This document shows, one piece after another, positions 19,457-28,280 of a DNA stretch of 64,000 bases (positions within the stretch are counted from its first letter, which is position 1; every line of letters begins with the position of its first letter). Below the pieces are notes generated by a model that was given only the letters and a program-made list of their open reading frames with translations, was not told where the DNA came from and ran no database searches. The DNA is from Paracoccus sp. SMMA_5_TC (lineage in GTDB: Bacteria > Pseudomonadota > Alphaproteobacteria > Rhodobacterales > Rhodobacteraceae): positions 62,001 through 126,000 of the forward strand of contig NZ_CP102357.1 in assembly GCF_009696685.2 (NCBI RefSeq). Reading direction: 5' to 3'. Both the position numbers and the translations under genes were made by a program.

Positions 19457-21561
19457 ACGGCCGTCGCGGCGCCTGGCTGGCTGTGGTCGCCCCGGCGCTG
19501 GCGCTGGCGCTATGGGCCCTGGCCGGGTTGGCACTGTGGCGGGTCGTGCTGCCAGCGGGCTTGGCCGGGGACTGGGATCAGGCGCTGGCATCGGCCGCCA
19601 CCGCCCTGGCCGGTTGGCTGGCACTGGGCGCTGCGGCGGCAGCCTGGACGGGTTGGCAGCTTTACCAGCGCCTGATCGCCGCGCCGCGCCGGCTGGCCGA
19701 CGGCGCGCAGCTGCTGGCACTGGACCCCGCCGCGCCGCCGCTGGCGGAACAGGGCCCGCAGGCCGGTCTGGCACAGGCGGTGAACCGGCTGGCGGCGACG
19801 GCCTCGGCGCTGCGCGCGGACATGGACAACATGGTGCAGGAGGCCAGCCGCAAGGTGGCGCGGGAACGCGACCAGCTGGGCGCGCTGATGGCGCAGCTGC
19901 ATCAAAGCGTGGTGGTCTGCAATCTGGACGGTCAGATCCTGCTCTATAACGACCGCGCCCGGACGCTGTTTCAGGCACTGTCCGACACGCCCGAGGTCGC
20001 CGGCGGCGCCGATCTGATCGGGCTGGGCCGCTCGATCCATGCGCTGATCGACCGCGCGCTGATCGACCATGCCTTGCAGACCGTGACCCGCCACCAGGCC
20101 CGGGGCCAGGGCGCAGCCTCGGCCCGCTTCGTCACCGCCCGCAGAGACCGCCTGTTGCAGGTGGTGCTGGCCCCGGTGCAGGCCGGCGGCTATGTGCTGC
20201 TGTTCGAGGACGTGACCCGCCAGCTCTCGAGCCAGTCGGCGCAGGACAAGCGCCTGATCGCCCTGACCGAGGCCAGCCGCGCCGCGCTGGCCAACATGCA
20301 GGCGGCGCTGGACATGCTGGAATTCCCCGATCTGCAACCGCAAGAGCGTGACGGCTTTCAACGCATCGTCCGCGACGAGGTCGCCACCCTGGCCGCGCGG
20401 CTGGACAAGATGGGGGCGGATACCGCCCATGATCTGCTGACGCGCTGGCCCTTGCAGGAAATGCCGGGCGCCGATCTGCTCGAGGCGGCGGCGGCGCATA
20501 TCCGCGCCCGCCACGGCCAACCGCCGCAGGTGCAGGATCTGGCGCCGGACCTGTGGCTGAACCTGGACAGTTTCGCCCTGATCGAGGTGCTGGCCGACCT
20601 GGCCGGGCGGCTGGGCGCAGGGGATCCAGGCGTGCTGCGGTTGCGGCTGTCGGTGCCGGGGCGGGGGCGGGCGCATCTGGACCTGGTCTGGCCGCAGGCG
20701 CTGACCGCCGGGCGCGACCTCACCCCGCTGCTGGCGCAGACGGGCGCCGGGCTGGACCCGCGCGCGGTGGCCGAACGTCACGGCGGCGCGCTGTGGCTGG
20801 AACAGGACGCCGCGCATGGCGAAAGCTTTCTGCGCTTTCTGCTGCCGGTGGCGGGGTCCGCACCCCCCACCGCAGCCGCCGCCACGCCGGCCAGCGCGCC
20901 GCGGCCCGAGTTCTACGATTTCGACCTCTTCGCCCGCAGCGCCCCCGACACCGCGCTGGACGACAGGCGGCTGGACAGCCTGAGCTTTACGGTTTTCGAT
21001 TGCGAAACCACCGGCCTCGACCCCGCCGGCGGCGACGAGATCATCCAGATCGGCGCGGTGCGCCTGGTCAACGGCAAGATCCTGCAGGGCGAATGTTTCG
21101 ACCAGCTGATCGACCCGCGCCGGCCGATCCCTGAAAGCTCGATCCCGTTTCACGGCATCCTGCCGCAGATGGTGCGCGGTCAGCCCACCATCGACAAGGT
21201 GCTGCCGGCCTTTCATGCCTTTGCCGCCGATTCGGTTCTGGTCGGGCACAATGTCGCCTTCGACATGCGCTTTCTGCAGCTGAAAGAGCCGCAGACCGGG
21301 CTGAAGTTCGACCAGCCGGTGCTGGACACGCTGCTGCTGGCCAGCATCGCCCAGCCCGAGGAACCCTCGCACGCGCTCGAGGCGATCGCCGCGCGGCTGG
21401 GGGTCAGCATCGGGGCGCGCCACAACGCTTTGGCCGATGCCATGGCCACGGCGCAGGTGTTCCTGCGGCTGTGGCCGCTGCTGGAACAGCGCGGGCTGGC
21501 CACGCTGGGCCAGGTGCGGGCGGCGGCCGCGCGATCCTATTACGCCCGACTGCGCTATTGA
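19453..21561 (+). CDS. Membrane PAS pseudokinase fused to DnaQ-type 3'-5' exonuclease
   Basis: A 702-residue fusion. Two N-terminal membrane segments (about 8-30 and 44-68) lead to a coiled region and a PAS-like domain (LHQSVVVCNLDGQILLYNDRARTLF). The following histidine-kinase-like region lacks the usual phosphoacceptor His: the dimerisation helix reads EASRAALANMQAALDML. The ATPase N-box and glycine boxes are also degraded. The C-terminal ~190 residues are a DEDDh exonuclease with D516 and E518 in FDCETTGLDP, Asp in GHNVAFDMRFL, and HNALADAMAT. It overlaps the response regulator gene by four bases. It may tie a membrane signal to nucleic acid degradation. Confidence 0.85.
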   Translation: MNGRRGAWLAVVAPALALALWALAGLALWRVVLPAGLAGDWDQALASAATALAGWLALGAAAAAWTGWQLYQRLIAAPRRLADGAQLLALDPAAPPLAEQGPQAGLAQAVNRLAATASALRADMDNMVQEASRKVARERDQLGALMAQLHQSVVVCNLDGQILLYNDRARTLFQALSDTPEVAGGADLIGLGRSIHALIDRALIDHALQTVTRHQARGQGAASARFVTARRDRLLQVVLAPVQAGGYVLLFEDVTRQLSSQSAQDKRLIALTEASRAALANMQAALDMLEFPDLQPQERDGFQRIVRDEVATLAARLDKMGADTAHDLLTRWPLQEMPGADLLEAAAAHIRARHGQPPQVQDLAPDLWLNLDSFALIEVLADLAGRLGAGDPGVLRLRLSVPGRGRAHLDLVWPQALTAGRDLTPLLAQTGAGLDPRAVAERHGGALWLEQDAAHGESFLRFLLPVAGSAPPTAAAATPASAPRPEFYDFDLFARSAPDTALDDRRLDSLSFTVFDCETTGLDPAGGDEIIQIGAVRLVNGKILQGECFDQLIDPRRPIPESSIPFHGILPQMVRGQPTIDKVLPAFHAFAADSVLVGHNVAFDMRFLQLKEPQTGLKFDQPVLDTLLLASIAQPEEPSHALEAIAARLGVSIGARHNALADAMATAQVFLRLWPLLEQRGLATLGQVRAAAARSYYARLRY

Positions 21562-21567
21562 CCCGGC

Positions 21568-23082
21568 CTAGCCGTAAAGCCCGGCATAACGGTCGCGCAG
21601 CTGGTTCTTCTGCACCTTGCCCATGGTGTTGCGCGGCAGTTCGTCCAGGAACAGCACCCGTTTGGGCAGCTTGAAGCGCGCCAGCCGCGGGGCCAGCGCC
21701 GCGAGGATCGCGGACTCGGTCGCGGGGTGGTCGGGATCGGGCACCACCACGGCGGTCACCGCCTCGCCCAGATCGGGGTGGCTCAGGCCGATGACCGCGG
21801 ACTCCACCACCCCCGGCAGGGCGTCGATTTCGGTCTCGACCTCCCTGGGATAGACGTTCAGCCCGCCCGAGATCACCAGATCCTTGCCGCGCCCGACGAT
21901 CTGCAGATAGCCGTTGTCGTCGAAACAGCCCAGATCGCCGGTGATGAAGAACCCGTCCGGCCGCAGTTCGGCCGCTGTCTTTTCCGGCATCTGCCAATAG
22001 CCCTTGAACACATTGGGACCGCGCACTTCGACCATGCCGATCTGGCCCTGGGGCAGGGTCTCGCCGCTGACAGGATCGGTCACCTTGACCTCGACCCCCG
22101 GCAGCGGCAGGCCCACGGTCCCCGCCACCCGCGGCCCCTCATAGGGGTTCGAGGTGTTCATGTTGGTTTCCGTCATCCCATAGCGTTCCAGGATGGCGTG
22201 GCCGGTGCGCTGCTGCCAGGCGCGATGCGTTTCGGCCAAAAGCGGCGCCGAGCCCGAGACGAACAGCCGCATCCCCGCCGTGCTTGTCCGGTCCAGGCCG
22301 GGTTCGGCCAGCAGCCGGACATAGAATGTCGGCACCCCCATCAACACGCTGGCCCGTCCCATCAGCCCCAGCACCTGCGCCGGGTCGAATTTCGGCAGGA
22401 AGATCATCGAGGCGCCGGAAAACAGCGTCACATTGCTGGCCACGAAAAGCCCGTGGGTGTGAAATATCGGCAGCGCATGGATCAGCACGTCGCGCTGGTC
22501 AAAGCGCCAGGCCTGCTGCAGCGCGCGGGTGTTCGATACCAGATTGCCGTGGCTGAGCATCGCCCCCTTGGACCGCCCCGTCGTCCCCGAGGTATAAAGC
22601 AGCGCCGCCAGATCGTCCGCGCCGCGCGGCACGGTGGCGAAATCGCCCTCCCGCCCCGCCGCCGCCGCCTCGCCCAGCGTTCCCGACCCGTCGGCCCCCA
22701 GCGTCATCAGCCGCGCCCCCGCCGCCTGCGCCACCGGCGCCAGCTTCGGCGCAGCGGCAGGGTCGCAGACGAACAGCCGCGGGGTGGCATCGCCGATGAA
22801 ATAGGCGATCTCGGCCGGGGTATAGGCGGTGTTCAGCGGCAGGAACACCGCCCCCGCCCGCAGGCTGGCCAGATACAGCATCAGCGCCGGCACCGATTTT
22901 TCCACCTGCGCCGCCACGCGGTCGCCCGGCACCACGCCCAGGGACACCAGCGCATGCGCCATGCGCGCGCTGGCCGCCAGGATGTCGGCATAGCTCAGAC
23001 GGTGGCCGTCGGGGGTTTCGATGGCCGTGGCCTTGGGATCGACGATACCTTCGGCCAGCAGGTGAAACAGGTTCTGGTTCAT
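21568..23082 (-). CDS. matB: Malonyl-CoA synthetase (MatB-like AMP-forming ligase)
   Basis: A 504-residue acyl-CoA ligase, the length typical of MatB, which makes malonyl-CoA from malonate. The adenylation motifs YTSGTTGRSKGAMLSHGN, ERYGMTETNMNTSNPYEG and GRGKDLVISGGLNVYPREVE are present, with the terminal Lys in LPRNTMGKVQKNQLR. ERYGMTE with NMNTSNP is characteristic of malonyl and methylmalonyl-CoA synthetases. Start ATG 23082 (MNQNLFHLLAEG). It converges with the exonuclease fusion six bases away and diverges from a nitroreductase gene. Other short dicarboxylates are possible substrates. Confidence 0.85.
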   Translation of the reverse strand: MNQNLFHLLAEGIVDPKATAIETPDGHRLSYADILAASARMAHALVSLGVVPGDRVAAQVEKSVPALMLYLASLRAGAVFLPLNTAYTPAEIAYFIGDATPRLFVCDPAAAPKLAPVAQAAGARLMTLGADGSGTLGEAAAAGREGDFATVPRGADDLAALLYTSGTTGRSKGAMLSHGNLVSNTRALQQAWRFDQRDVLIHALPIFHTHGLFVASNVTLFSGASMIFLPKFDPAQVLGLMGRASVLMGVPTFYVRLLAEPGLDRTSTAGMRLFVSGSAPLLAETHRAWQQRTGHAILERYGMTETNMNTSNPYEGPRVAGTVGLPLPGVEVKVTDPVSGETLPQGQIGMVEVRGPNVFKGYWQMPEKTAAELRPDGFFITGDLGCFDDNGYLQIVGRGKDLVISGGLNVYPREVETEIDALPGVVESAVIGLSHPDLGEAVTAVVVPDPDHPATESAILAALAPRLARFKLPKRVLFLDELPRNTMGKVQKNQLRDRYAGLYG

Positions 23083-23203
23083 GCGCGCTCCATGCGGTCG
23101 GGGGTCGCATGTCAAGACATCGCGCAGATGCCGGGCCGGCGCAAGCATCGCGGGTCGCGCGCGGCCTTGACCCCTGCCCGGCCATCGGACAAGTTCCCTG
23201 CCC

Positions 23204-23896
23204 ATGAACGGCGATGCAGAGATGACAGCGGCCTTTGCCGGGCTGATGCGGCGGCGACGCTCGATCCGGGCCTATCAGCCGCGCCCGGTCGAGCGCGCCA
23301 TGGTCGAGGAAATCTGCCGCCTCGCCCGCACCGCGCCTAGCGGCGCCAATCTGCAACCGGGTCATTTCCATGTGCTGACCGGCGCCCCGCTGCTGGACCT
23401 GATCGCGGGGATCGAGGCCGCCATCGACGCGGGCGAGCCCGAACATTGCGAATACAGCTATTTCCCCGAGCCGATGCCGCCTGAACTCAAGGCGCGTCAA
23501 CGGGCGGCAGGGTTTGCGCTTTATCAGGCGCTGGGGGTGTCGCGGCGCGACCTGGAGGGACGGCGGGCGCATTTTCGCCGCAATTATCGCTTTTTCGATG
23601 CGCCGGTGGGGGTGATTGTCAGCATCGACCGACGCATGGGCAGCGGCTGCTTCATGGACCTGGGCATGAGCCTGATGGGCTTTCTGCTGGCGGCCGAGGC
23701 CCAGGGCCTGGGCGCCACCGGCATCGGCGCCATGGCCAATTACGGGGCGGTGATCCACCGCTTGCTGGACCTGCCGCCGCAGGAAATGGTGGTCTGCGGC
23801 ATCGCGCTTGGCTGGCCCGACCCCGAGGCACCGGAAAACCGTCTGCGCACCGCGCGCGAGGATCTGCCCGCCTTTACCAGCTTTCGCGGCTTCTAG
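23204..23896 (+). CDS. Nitroreductase-family flavoprotein
   Basis: A 230-residue FMN oxidoreductase. The N-terminal RRRRSIRAYQPRPVERAMVEEICRLA and TAPSGANLQP are the usual FMN-phosphate-binding motifs, and GMSLMGFLLAAEAQGLGATGIG plus VVCGIALGWPDPEAPENRLRTAREDL complete the fold. Members reduce nitroaromatics, quinones or enones with NAD(P)H; the true substrate cannot be read from sequence. Divergent from matB. Its stop overlaps the stop of the convergent thiolase in the palindrome CTAG. Confidence 0.9.
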   Translation: MNGDAEMTAAFAGLMRRRRSIRAYQPRPVERAMVEEICRLARTAPSGANLQPGHFHVLTGAPLLDLIAGIEAAIDAGEPEHCEYSYFPEPMPPELKARQRAAGFALYQALGVSRRDLEGRRAHFRRNYRFFDAPVGVIVSIDRRMGSGCFMDLGMSLMGFLLAAEAQGLGATGIGAMANYGAVIHRLLDLPPQEMVVCGIALGWPDPEAPENRLRTAREDLPAFTSFRGF

Positions 23897-24984
23897 TCGG
23901 CGCGCAGCACCAGGGCGCTGCCCAGTCCGCCGGCGGCGGCGATGGCGGCCAGACCATGCTGGCCCGGCGCCAGTTCATGGCACAGCCGCACCGCATTGAC
24001 CGCGCCCGAGGCGCCGATCGGATGGCCGCGCGCCAAGGCCCCGCCGCCACGGTTGACGCGCGCGGGGTCAAGCCCGATCTCGGCCACGCAGGCCATGGCC
24101 TGAACGGCAAAGGCCTCCATGATCTCGGCGGCGGCCAGATCGGCAGGACCAAGCCCGGCCTGCGTCAGCGCCCGGCGCATGGCCGGCACCGGCGCCAGCC
24201 CCGGGCAGCCGGGATCGTCGCCCAGCGTCGCCCCGGACAGGATACGCCAGCGCCGCCCGGGAAGATCGCGCGCCAACTGATCCGACACCAGCAGGCAAAA
24301 GGCGGCGCCATCGGCCGCCACCGCCATGTTCGCGGTGCTGATGCTGCCCGCAACCGACCGCGCCCGCGCGGCCAGCGTCGGTGACAGCCGCCGGGCAAAG
24401 GGGTCGCGGCGCAGCCCGGCCATCGGCACGATCTCGGGCAGGTGGGCAGCAAGCGCGCGGGCATGGCTGGCGACCGCCCAGCGATCCTGCGCCTCCCGAT
24501 CCAGCCCGCGGCCGAGCGCCAGGGCCTGCGCGGCCTGCGCCATGTCAGGGTCGCGGTCCGGCCAGGGGGTAAAGGGCGGCGCGTCATAGGCGACGGGCGG
24601 ACCCCCTTGCGGATCGGGGCGCAACCGCAGCGGGCGGCGGGAATAGCTTTCGGCCCCGCCGGCGATCACCACCCGATGCCGCCCGGCATCGATCAGCGCA
24701 TCGGCCAGCAACAGGGCGTCAAGCCCGCCGCAGCATTGCCGGTCGATCGACAGGCCCGCCACATCTTGCCCCAACCCGGCGGCCAGCGCCGCCAGCCGCG
24801 CCGGGTTGCCGCCCGCGCCCAGGGCATTCGACAGGATCAGCTCGTCCACCGCATCGGCCGGCAGGCCGGCATCGGCCAACAGCGCCGCAATCACCGGCGC
24901 GGCCAGATCATGGACCTCGTGCCCGGCCAGCGCACCGCCGCGCGGGGCCACCGGGCTGCGGCGGGCGGCGACGATCACCGCCAT
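23893..24984 (-). CDS. Thiolase-family protein with altered active site, biotin-operon associated
   Basis: A 363-residue thiolase homologue, shorter than usual. The nucleophile (C84 in [10 protein letters not shown]) and H321 (GHPIGASGA) remain, but the NEAFA Asn is Met (M289 in [10 protein letters not shown]) and the C-terminal catalytic Cys is replaced by Ala ([12 protein letters not shown], about 349-353). It is therefore unlikely to perform ordinary beta-ketothiolysis and could be a condensing or decarboxylating enzyme. Start ATG 24984, four bases after the AMP-ligase stop, at the end of the bioM-N-Y operon. Position suggests a role in making or recycling a biotin precursor such as a pimeloyl moiety, which is inference. 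Confidence 0.82.
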   Translation of the reverse strand: MAVIVAARRSPVAPRGGALAGHEVHDLAAPVIAALLADAGLPADAVDELILSNALGAGGNPARLAALAAGLGQDVAGLSIDRQCCGGLDALLLADALIDAGRHRVVIAGGAESYSRRPLRLRPDPQGGPPVAYDAPPFTPWPDRDPDMAQAAQALALGRGLDREAQDRWAVASHARALAAHLPEIVPMAGLRRDPFARRLSPTLAARARSVAGSISTANMAVAADGAAFCLLVSDQLARDLPGRRWRILSGATLGDDPGCPGLAPVPAMRRALTQAGLGPADLAAAEIMEAFAVQAMACVAEIGLDPARVNRGGGALARGHPIGASGAVNAVRLCHELAPGQHGLAAIAAAGGLGSALVLRAD

Positions 24985-24988
24985 GATG

Positions 24989-26134
24989 CTAGGCCCCCTG
25001 GGCCATGGGGGCGAAATGCGCGGCCAGCGCCACCAGATCCGGCTTGCCCGAGGCCAGCAGCGGCAGCGCCGGCAGGTGCCGGATCCAGCGCGGCACCGCG
25101 TGATCGCCCAGTTCGTCCCGGCAGGCGCGGCGCAGCGCGCGGGCAAGGGCGGGGTTTTCGGGGCCCTCGACAACCGCCAGCAGCGCATGGCCGCGCTGCG
25201 CATCGGGCAGCGCCAGCGCCGCGCAGACCCCGGCACCGGCAGCGGCCAGAACCGCCTCGACCTCGTCCAGGCACAGGTTGCGGTCGGCGATGGTGACCAC
25301 ACGGCTGGCCCGGCCCCGCAGGGACAGATACCCCTGCCCGTCCAGCCGGCCCAGATCGCCGACACTCACAAAGCCGTCCGCCCGGCGCGCGATCTGCGGC
25401 CCCGGCTCGGTATAGCCGTCGAACAGATAGGGGCTGCGCACCCAGATGCCGCCGTCCGGTGCCAGCTGCATCTCTACCCCCGGATAGGCGCGGCCCACGG
25501 AACCGGGCGGGGTGCGATCGTCCGCGATGGTGATGAAGCTGGTTTCCGAGGCGCCGTAGAATTCCCGCAGCGCCGCATTCGGAAACAGCCCCGTCAGGCC
25601 CTGACGGCAGGCGGCGTCCAGCTTGCCACCGCCGCAGATCACCTGCGCCATGCCGGCCAGCGTATCGCCCCGAGCGGCCAGCAGCAGCCGCCTGAGCTGC
25701 GTGGGGGTGGCATAAAGCACCGTCGCCCGCGCCAGTGCCGCCAGTTGCGCGCGCGGGCTGTCGCCGGCCAGCACCATCAGCCCGCAGCCCAGATGCAGCG
25801 CCTCGACCGCGGCATAAAGCGCCAGCGAATGGCCCAGTTCGCCCAGAACCGCATAGCGGTCGCGCGAGGTGATGCCCAGCAAGGCGCGATTGACCTGAAA
25901 GCTGGCGATCCAGGACGCCTGGCTGCGGCGAATGGTCTTGGCCCGCCCCGACGAGCCCGAGCTTTGGCAGAACACCCAGGGCTGGGGCCCGGCTGCGGCA
26001 ACACCCTGCGGCCCCGCGTGGATGGCCTGCCGGCGGTGCAGGCAGGCCAGCAGGCTGGCGACCGCCGCGCGGTTCTGGCCGCGCGCGCCACAGGCGATCG
26101 CGTCGGCGTCCGGCGGCGGCGCGAACCAGGTCAC
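24989..26134 (-). CDS. AMP-dependent acyl-CoA synthetase-like protein, biotin-operon associated
   Basis: A 381-residue adenylate-forming enzyme lacking the usual N-terminal ~100 residues. The ATP loop reads CQSSGSSGRAKTIRRSQ rather than TSGTTGxPKG, followed by REFYGASETSFI and the hinge GDLGRLDGQGYLSLRGR; the terminal ASGKPD has the catalytic Lys. Start is GTG 26134, overlapping the bioY stop as GTGA. Because it is coupled to bioY and followed by an altered thiolase, a pimelate-like acid is a possible substrate. This is inference; the family is broad. Confidence 0.85.
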   Translation of the reverse strand: MTWFAPPPDADAIACGARGQNRAAVASLLACLHRRQAIHAGPQGVAAAGPQPWVFCQSSGSSGRAKTIRRSQASWIASFQVNRALLGITSRDRYAVLGELGHSLALYAAVEALHLGCGLMVLAGDSPRAQLAALARATVLYATPTQLRRLLLAARGDTLAGMAQVICGGGKLDAACRQGLTGLFPNAALREFYGASETSFITIADDRTPPGSVGRAYPGVEMQLAPDGGIWVRSPYLFDGYTEPGPQIARRADGFVSVGDLGRLDGQGYLSLRGRASRVVTIADRNLCLDEVEAVLAAAGAGVCAALALPDAQRGHALLAVVEGPENPALARALRRACRDELGDHAVPRWIRHLPALPLLASGKPDLVALAAHFAPMAQGA

Positions 26135-26718
26135 AGCCGGATCTTCGGCGCGGCGTCCTGCGCCCAGGCCAGGGTCTGGGGCCGGGCCTTGGCCAGGGCC
26201 TGCACCAGCATCCCGGTGATACCGGCCTTGAGCAGATCGCCGGGCACAAAGACCATCACCAGCACCAGCGCCTCGGACAGGGTCTTGCCGGTGACCAGCG
26301 CCAGCCCGGTTGCGCCCATGGCGTAAAGCACCACGATCCCGCCGATGACCGAGGCCAGCCCCGCCGCCAGCCCCACCGGGCGCAGGCGCAGCCGCTCGAC
26401 CACCAGGCCGGTCACGAAGGCCGCCACCGGAAAGCCAAGCGCAAAGCCGGCCGTGGGCGAGGTGAACACCCCAAGCCCGCCGCGACCCCCGGCCAGCAAC
26501 GGCAGACCCAGCGCCACCAGCAGGATGAACAGCCCGGCCGCCGCCGCGCCGCGCCGCGCGCCCAGCACCGCACCGGCCAGCATCACCCCCAACGTCTGCG
26601 CCGTGATCGGCACCCCAAAGCCCAGCGTGATCTGCGGCACCAGCCCCAGCGCCGCGATCATGGCGGCAAAAAGCGCAATCTGGGCAATATTACGTTCCAC
26701 GAGTTCTCTCCTGTTCAT
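26131..26718 (-). CDS. bioY: Biotin transporter substrate-binding component BioY
   Basis: A 195-residue integral membrane S-component of an energy-coupling-factor transporter. Family motifs are visible: GFGVPITAQTLGVMLAGAVLGARRG, the Gly/Pro-rich FTSPTAGFALGFPVAAFVTG, and FVPGDLLKAGITGMLVQAL. About six membrane helices. Start ATG 26718 (MNRRELVERN), inside the 3' end of bioN by 29 bases. The bioM-N-Y order defines the high-affinity biotin importer of Rhodobacterales. Confidence 0.96.
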   Translation of the reverse strand: MNRRELVERNIAQIALFAAMIAALGLVPQITLGFGVPITAQTLGVMLAGAVLGARRGAAAAGLFILLVALGLPLLAGGRGGLGVFTSPTAGFALGFPVAAFVTGLVVERLRLRPVGLAAGLASVIGGIVVLYAMGATGLALVTGKTLSEALVLVMVFVPGDLLKAGITGMLVQALAKARPQTLAWAQDAAPKIRL

Positions 26719-27322
26719 CGAAAGGTAGCGGGCCACCCCGCGCGCGCAAAGCTTCGCCGACATGATCGGCCTCGTCCAGAGCCTGCAACGTCAGCGGCAG
26801 GATCAGCCGCCATCCCGGCCGCCGCAGCGCCCGTGCCCGCCAGGCGGCGACCAGGTGCTGCGCACGCTGCACCAGCACCGGAGTAAAGCGGATGACCAGC
26901 GCGATGGCGGTCTCCAGCAGATGCGTGGGCAGGCCCAGCCGGCGCAGCGGCGCCAGCAGCCGGTGCAAGAGGTCGGTCAGCCGGTCCAGCGCCGTGGTCA
27001 TCGTCACCAGATTGGCCAGCGCCACCAAACTGGTCATGCGCAGCGCAATCACCAGCCCGCCGCGCAGATCGTCGGTCAGCGCGTGCCAGACCAGCACCAC
27101 CGCGACAAAGGGCCAGACCAGGCGCAGCGCCGCCAGCCCGGCGCGGGCGAAATCCCGCCCCGGCAGCGCATAAAGCCCCAGCACCAGCGCCAAGGCCAAG
27201 GCCTGCACCACCGGGCTGTCGGTCAGGAACAGCCCGGTCGAGATCAGGCACAGCCCCGCCAGCTTGGCCCCCGCCGGCCAGTCATGCGCCCGCGTCCTAA
27301 CGGGCGAGGTCAGCGAGATCAT
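26690..27322 (-). CDS. bioN: Biotin ECF transporter transmembrane component BioN
   Basis: A 210-residue T-component with about four to five membrane helices and the coupling motif AAWRARALRRPGWRL, the Ala-Arg-Gly-like signature that contacts the ATPase. Start ATG 27322 (MISLTSPVRTR), overlapping bioM by 26 bases. It transmits ATPase motion from BioM to BioY. Confidence 0.93.
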   Translation of the reverse strand: MISLTSPVRTRAHDWPAGAKLAGLCLISTGLFLTDSPVVQALALALVLGLYALPGRDFARAGLAALRLVWPFVAVVLVWHALTDDLRGGLVIALRMTSLVALANLVTMTTALDRLTDLLHRLLAPLRRLGLPTHLLETAIALVIRFTPVLVQRAQHLVAAWRARALRRPGWRLILPLTLQALDEADHVGEALRARGGPLPFDEQERTRGT

Positions 27323-28037
27323 CCTGATCCCCCAATCGCAGCATTTCGGCCTGAAACTCGGCCAGAACCTCGGCCGGCGGACCCCGGCGCCGCAACCGCC
27401 CGGCCTCGAGCCAGCAGATATCGTCGTAATCGGCCAGATCGGCCGGATCGTGCGATACATGCAGCAGCCGCACCCCGGACCGATCCAGATGCCGCGCCAG
27501 TTGCCGGCGGGTGGCGATGTCCAGCCCCGCAAAGGGCTCGTCCAGGATCAGCAGCGCCGGGCGCATGGCCAGCACCGACATGATACACAGCAGATGCTTC
27601 TGGCCCTGCGACAATGCGCTGACCGGGGCTTGCAACCAGTGCCCGCGACCAAAGCGCGCCAGCACCGCCGCCGCCTCGGCATCCGCCTCGCTGCGGCTGG
27701 CGCCCAGCTGACGCAGGCCAAAGGCGATTTCCTCGCGCACGGTGGGAAAGATGATCTGATGCTCGGGGTTCTGAAACAGGATGCCCACGGTGCGCAGCGC
27801 CGCGGCGCGGTCGCGAAACACATCCACCCCACAGACCCGCAACTGCCCGGAGCTGGGCGCGACCAGCCCCGCCAGCAGCCGCGCCAGCGTGCTTTTGCCC
27901 GAACCGTTGCGGCCGACGATGCCGATGCGCCCCGCCTGCGATTGCAGGGTGATCCCAGACAGCACCTCGACGCCGTCCACCCGATAGCTCAGATCGTCCA
28001 GACGCACCGAATATCCGGCCGCCGTCCCCATCTGCAT
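27297..28037 (-). CDS. bioM: Biotin ECF transporter ATPase BioM
   Basis: A 246-residue ABC ATPase. Walker A is GRNGSGKST, the Q-loop FQNPEHQIIF is typical of ECF ATPases, the signature is LSQGQKHLL and Walker B LLILDEPFAGLD. It is the first gene of the operon. The 243-base gap to the divergent symporter gene should hold its promoter; I looked for the alphaproteobacterial BioR palindrome TTATMKATAA there and saw only a half-site-like TTATAG near 28080. Confidence 0.94.
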   Translation of the reverse strand: MQMGTAAGYSVRLDDLSYRVDGVEVLSGITLQSQAGRIGIVGRNGSGKSTLARLLAGLVAPSSGQLRVCGVDVFRDRAAALRTVGILFQNPEHQIIFPTVREEIAFGLRQLGASRSEADAEAAAVLARFGRGHWLQAPVSALSQGQKHLLCIMSVLAMRPALLILDEPFAGLDIATRRQLARHLDRSGVRLLHVSHDPADLADYDDICWLEAGRLRRRGPPAEVLAEFQAEMLRLGDQDDLADLAR

Positions 28038-28280
28038 GCCGCGCCCCCCGCCGGCCCCGTGCCGATTGCCTGCCCGGGCTTATAGGGCGGGTCCGGCGCA
28101 AGCTCAACTTCTGCGGCGCAGCGGCGCGAAAAGGGGAAAAGCATCCGCCAGATCGCGGTGGGAAAGGATGTTTTCCCGCCACGCCCGGCCCGGAAAAGAT
28201 GCCCTGCCCCCTGCCGCAATTGACAAGCACCCGCTACAGGGCCGTGATGAATCTCATGAAGCCGAAGATGAGGAGGAAAC

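Noticed and set aside
17543-19978. 811-codon leftward open frame
   Set aside because: Antisense to the CBS-DUF294 and response regulator genes; Pro/Arg/Gln-rich with no domain.
21568-23082. Generic long-chain acyl-CoA synthetase
   Set aside because: Length of 504 residues and ERYGMTETNMNTSNP fit malonyl-CoA synthetase better.
28220-28225. TTGACA as a -35 box for the AGCS symporter
   Set aside because: No acceptable -10 box lies 16-18 bases downstream.
28038-28280. BioR operator before bioM
   Set aside because: Only a TTATAG half-like string near 28080; no TTATMKATAA palindrome was found.
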